From Nocardia elegans NBRC 108235 (lineage in GTDB: Bacteria > Actinomycetota > Actinomycetes > Mycobacteriales > Mycobacteriaceae), in assembly GCF_001612845.1 (NCBI RefSeq), contig NZ_BDBF01000011.1, forward strand, positions 124,001 to 188,000: 64,000 nucleotides of DNA, written 5' to 3'. How positions within the stretch are numbered: position 1 is the stretch's first letter; every line of letters starts with the position of its first letter. Positions 61,458-64,000 of this stretch are shown in pieces. Below the pieces are notes generated by a model. The model had not been told where the DNA came from and made no database searches. It saw nothing but the letters and a program-made list of their open reading frames with translations. Position numbers and translations under genes: made by a program.

Positions 61458-64000
61458 ATGACGTTGCCGAATGCGGATACCACCGAATGGACCCAGATTC
61501 TGGGTGCGGCGAATTCCGGTGTGCTGCAGTTCGATACGAAGGACATCAAGGCCGCCACGGATGCCGCGGCGCAGCTGATCGCCAATCTGGAAGCACTGGC
61601 GCAATCGGTCCACGACACCCGCGCGCACGAGGTCGGCGCCTTCAGTATTCTGCAGTCCAGCCGCGATCTGGCCGGTGTCTACAGCAATCACGGTGCGGCA
61701 CTGTACAACTCGCTGATGACCCATGCGAATGTGGTCCGCGATCAGTTCGACACCTTCGTCGCCGCGGGGAAGACCTTCGCGGCGCACGAGCACAGTTCGA
61801 CGTTCAATTTCGACACGCTTGCCAAACCCAAGGACGTCACCAGCAATGTGACGCCGCCGAAACTCTCCTCGAACGGTGGGAGTCTGGTCGCCGACCTCAA
61901 TCAGGATCTCGTCGACGACAGCTGGTCGATGCCGAGCTTCCCGGAGGCGATCCAGGGTTACGGCGGTAAGACCGATTCGGTCACCATCAATATCGAGAAC
62001 CCGGACAGTCTGGACTGGGACCAGATGATCCAGCTGGGGCAGACGATTCACGCCCAGCCGCCGATGGATTTGTCCGGATTCTGGGATTCGATGTCGAAGC
62101 TGCTCTCCAGCAATATGGCCACCTACGCGGACCAGATCGCGAAGTTGCAGGCCAGCTGGACCGGTACCGCGTCGGCCGCGGCGGTGACCGCCGTGCGCAA
62201 TTACAAGGACAGTACGCAGGATCTGATCGACGCCATCAAGGTGACCGGCGCCAGTCTGCGGTACACCAGCGACTGGCTCGAGGCCACGCGCAAGTCGATG
62301 CCCACTCCCGGACAGCCGGAGAAGACGGGCTGCAAACATCACCACACCGACGAATACCGCGCGAATTACAAGAAGTACTACGCGGAACCGATGAAATCGA
62401 CGATCTCGACGATTCCGACGATCGCCATTCCGGGCCAGGCGAGCGGTGGTAGCACGTCGGGTAGTGGATCCGGCTCGGGCAGCGGCTCGGGCTCGGGTTC
62501 CGGCAGTGGTTCGGGCTATGGGAGCGGTTCGGGTTCCGGCAGTGGTTCGGGTTCGGGCTACGGCAGTGGTTCGGGCTACGGCAGTGGTTCGGGCTACGGC
62601 AGTGGTTCGGGCTATGGGAGTGGCTCGGGTTACGGCAGCGGCTCGGGTCACGGCAGCGGATCCGGCTATGGCAGCGGCTCGGGATATGACAGCGGTTCGG
62701 GTTACGGCTCCGGCTCCGGCAGCGGCTCGGGGTACGGCAGTGGTTCGGGCTACGGCAGTGGATCCGGGTACGGCAGTGGGTCGGGTAGTGGCGCCACATC
62801 GCAGCAGCTGCAGGAGGCCTACCAGCAGGGCTACGAGGCCGGATACGAAGAGGGTTCGCACAGTTCGGGTTCCGGCAGTGGCTCCGGCTACGGAGGCGGT
62901 TACGACAGTGGTTCGGGCTACGACAGTGGTTCCGGTTACGGCGGCGGATCCGGGTACGGCAGTGGCGACGGCTACGGGAGTGGCCAGGGCTATGGCAGCG
63001 GCCAAGGCTATGGCAGCGGCGAGGGCTACGGCAGTGGTTCCGACTACGGCTCGGGCTACGGAGGTGGCACGGGCGGCGGTTACGGAGGTGGTACGGGCGG
63101 CGGTTACGGAGGTGGATCCGGGGCGAGCTCGGGTTCGGGTCGCACCGGCAAGAGCTCGCCGATGCCGAGCAACTACGACAGCATGCCGGGCAGCGGCGAG
63201 TCCAACCAGCAACTCCCGAATCTGAGCGACCTGCTCAATTCCGCCGGACTCGGCGACACCGGCGGATCCTCCGGCGGCAGTTCCGGTCCCAGCAGCACGC
63301 CGTACTCCGGTCCGACCGGCAGTGGCACCGGCTCGTCGACCGGCACCGGATCCACCTCGGGGACGGGTTCGTCGTCGATTCCGTCGAGTCTCGGCAAGAC
63401 CCAGCAGTCCGGGGCGGGCGCGGCCAAGAACGGTCAACAGCAGCTGCCGTCACTCGACGATCTCCTGTCCGGCCTTGCGGGACAACAGAATACGGAGGCC
63501 GGAACCGGCACCACCGGCGACAGCGCCGGTCAGACGGTGCCGTCCTTCGGTAATTCGGCGACGACGGGAAGTGCGAATCCGCTGGAATCGCTGCTGTCCG
63601 GCGGGACGGGCACCTCGAACCCGCTCGCGTCGCTGCTCGGGGGGAGCGTAGGTGGCTCCAATCCGCTCGAATCGCTGCTCTCGGGCGGCGAACAGGCACT
63701 GAACCAGCTCGGGCAGACGGCCCACGACAGCCTGTCCGGCTTGGGGCAACTGCTCTCCGGCATTCCTGGGTTCGACCAGTTGCTGGCGAGCAATCCGGAT
63801 CTGCGTCATCTCCTGTCCGGTATCCCCGGTCTGGACCAGTTGGTCTCGGGATCGACCGGGATGGACCAACTGCTCTCCGGCAATCCGGATCTGAGCCACC
63901 TGCTTTCCGGGATTCCCGGCCTGGATCAACTGTTGTCCGGTACGGGCGACACCGATCCGCTGCACTCGCTGGCGGAACGGCTGCGGGACCTCAGCCACAC
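61458..64000 (+). CDS. Very large WXG/PPE-like protein with Gly-Ser-Tyr repeats (runs off window end)
   Basis: The ATG at 61458 opens a frame that stays open to the last base, at least 847 codons. Residues about 8-115 are helical; about 175-290 form a second helical hairpin with LQASWTGTASAAAVTAV (Trp234-Thr-Gly), a WXG/PPE-type pattern. Residues about 330-557 are an almost pure Gly/Ser/Tyr tract, broken once by a charged helix QEAYQQGYEAGYEEG. From about 590 on, short repeats of the types NPLESLLSG and GIPGLDQLLSG continue to the end. A type VII-exported, cell-surface or matrix-forming protein is likely, but the C-terminal domain lies outside the window. Confidence 0.72.
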   Translation, partial: MTLPNADTTEWTQILGAANSGVLQFDTKDIKAATDAAAQLIANLEALAQSVHDTRAHEVGAFSILQSSRDLAGVYSNHGAALYNSLMTHANVVRDQFDTFVAAGKTFAAHEHSSTFNFDTLAKPKDVTSNVTPPKLSSNGGSLVADLNQDLVDDSWSMPSFPEAIQGYGGKTDSVTINIENPDSLDWDQMIQLGQTIHAQPPMDLSGFWDSMSKLLSSNMATYADQIAKLQASWTGTASAAAVTAVRNYKDSTQDLIDAIKVTGASLRYTSDWLEATRKSMPTPGQPEKTGCKHHHTDEYRANYKKYYAEPMKSTISTIPTIAIPGQASGGSTSGSGSGSGSGSGSGSGSGSGYGSGSGSGSGSGSGYGSGSGYGSGSGYGSGSGYGSGSGYGSGSGHGSGSGYGSGSGYDSGSGYGSGSGSGSGYGSGSGYGSGSGYGSGSGSGATSQQLQEAYQQGYEAGYEEGSHSSGSGSGSGYGGGYDSGSGYDSGSGYGGGSGYGSGDGYGSGQGYGSGQGYGSGEGYGSGSDYGSGYGGGTGGGYGGGTGGGYGGGSGASSGSGRTGKSSPMPSNYDSMPGSGESNQQLPNLSDLLNSAGLGDTGGSSGGSSGPSSTPYSGPTGSGTGSSTGTGSTSGTGSSSIPSSLGKTQQSGAGAAKNGQQQLPSLDDLLSGLAGQQNTEAGTGTTGDSAGQTVPSFGNSATTGSANPLESLLSGGTGTSNPLASLLGGSVGGSNPLESLLSGGEQALNQLGQTAHDSLSGLGQLLSGIPGFDQLLASNPDLRHLLSGIPGLDQLVSGSTGMDQLLSGNPDLSHLLSGIPGLDQLLSGTGDTDPLHSLAERLRDLSH
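62446..63120 (+). repeat. Gly-Ser-Tyr low-complexity coding repeat
   Basis: Units such as GGCTACGGCAGTGGTTCG (Gly-Tyr-Gly-Ser-Gly-Ser) recur many times, with variants carrying His or Asp in place of Tyr. They are in frame with the large protein and are not CRISPR repeats. One charged 20-residue interruption lies near 62800-62860. Confidence 0.9.

Noticed and set aside
61350..63437. Minus-strand open frame rich in Ala/Thr/Val
   Set aside because: It is the complement of the Gly-Ser-Tyr repeat region; the plus-strand frame has a ribosome-proximal start next to a WXG gene and a helical WXG-type domain.
1..64000. tRNA, rRNA, insertion sequences and att sites
   Set aside because: No cloverleaf with a TTCGA-type T-arm, no rRNA sequence, no transposase motif and no tRNA-end duplication were found by eye.

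Overview
The window looks like chromosomal DNA of a high-GC mycolic-acid actinomycete, most probably Nocardia. The reasons are strong G/C bias at third codon positions, a mycobactin/nocobactin-type siderophore locus with DtxR/IdeR-type iron boxes, an actinobacterial spc ribosomal-protein order, and WXG100-like secreted proteins. The genus is inferred, not proven.

Region 1 (1-35,300) is an iron-acquisition island. It holds a lysine N6-hydroxylase (mbtG-like), a hydroxamate formyltransferase, five NRPS proteins, a discrete ketosynthase (mbtC-like) and an AT-KR-ACP polyketide synthase (mbtD-like), and a type II thioesterase. Transport genes encode a ferric-siderophore-binding lipoprotein, an IrtA/IrtB-like heterodimeric ABC importer, a separate siderophore-interacting flavin reductase and a DrrABC-like ABC-2 exporter. 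Six 19-bp sites resembling the IdeR box (14-16 of 19 matches each) precede the main transcription units, so low-iron induction is the likely regime. The set predicts a phenol-oxazoline / hydroxylysine / lipid siderophore related to nocobactin, with an N-formyl hydroxamate as in the amamistatin/formobactin group (inference). Salicylate synthase, salicyl-AMP ligase, MbtH and a fatty-acyl loading gene are not in the window. Two condensation domains lack the catalytic histidine and one NRPS has no adenylation domain.

Region 2 (35,300-44,100) holds housekeeping and catabolic genes: two tandem secreted lipases, an AlkB alkane hydroxylase, a glycogen-debranching-type glycosidase and a Tat-exported M13 metallopeptidase lipoprotein.

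Region 3 (44,100-57,400) is the spc operon (rplN-rplX-rplE-rpsZ, then rpsH-rplF-rplR-rpsE-rpmD-rplO-secY-adk-map). It is split between rpsZ and rpsH by about 6 kb of accessory DNA. The insert has a strong terminator, a VapBC toxin-antitoxin pair, a decayed Uma2-family gene, and two DUF1275 membrane-protein paralogs in direct orientation flanking a four-gene roadblock/DUF4388-like operon with no GTPase partner. A new promoter with a leader hairpin restarts the ribosomal genes.

Region 4 (57,400-64,000) encodes a small zinc-ribbon protein and a type VII secretion-like substrate locus. The locus holds a YbaB-like protein, a CpnT-like N-terminal domain protein with ten copies of a proline-rich repeat, a WXG100-like protein, and a very large WXG/PPE-like protein with a Gly-Ser-Tyr repeat region that runs off the end. 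No tRNA, rRNA, CRISPR array or insertion sequence was seen.
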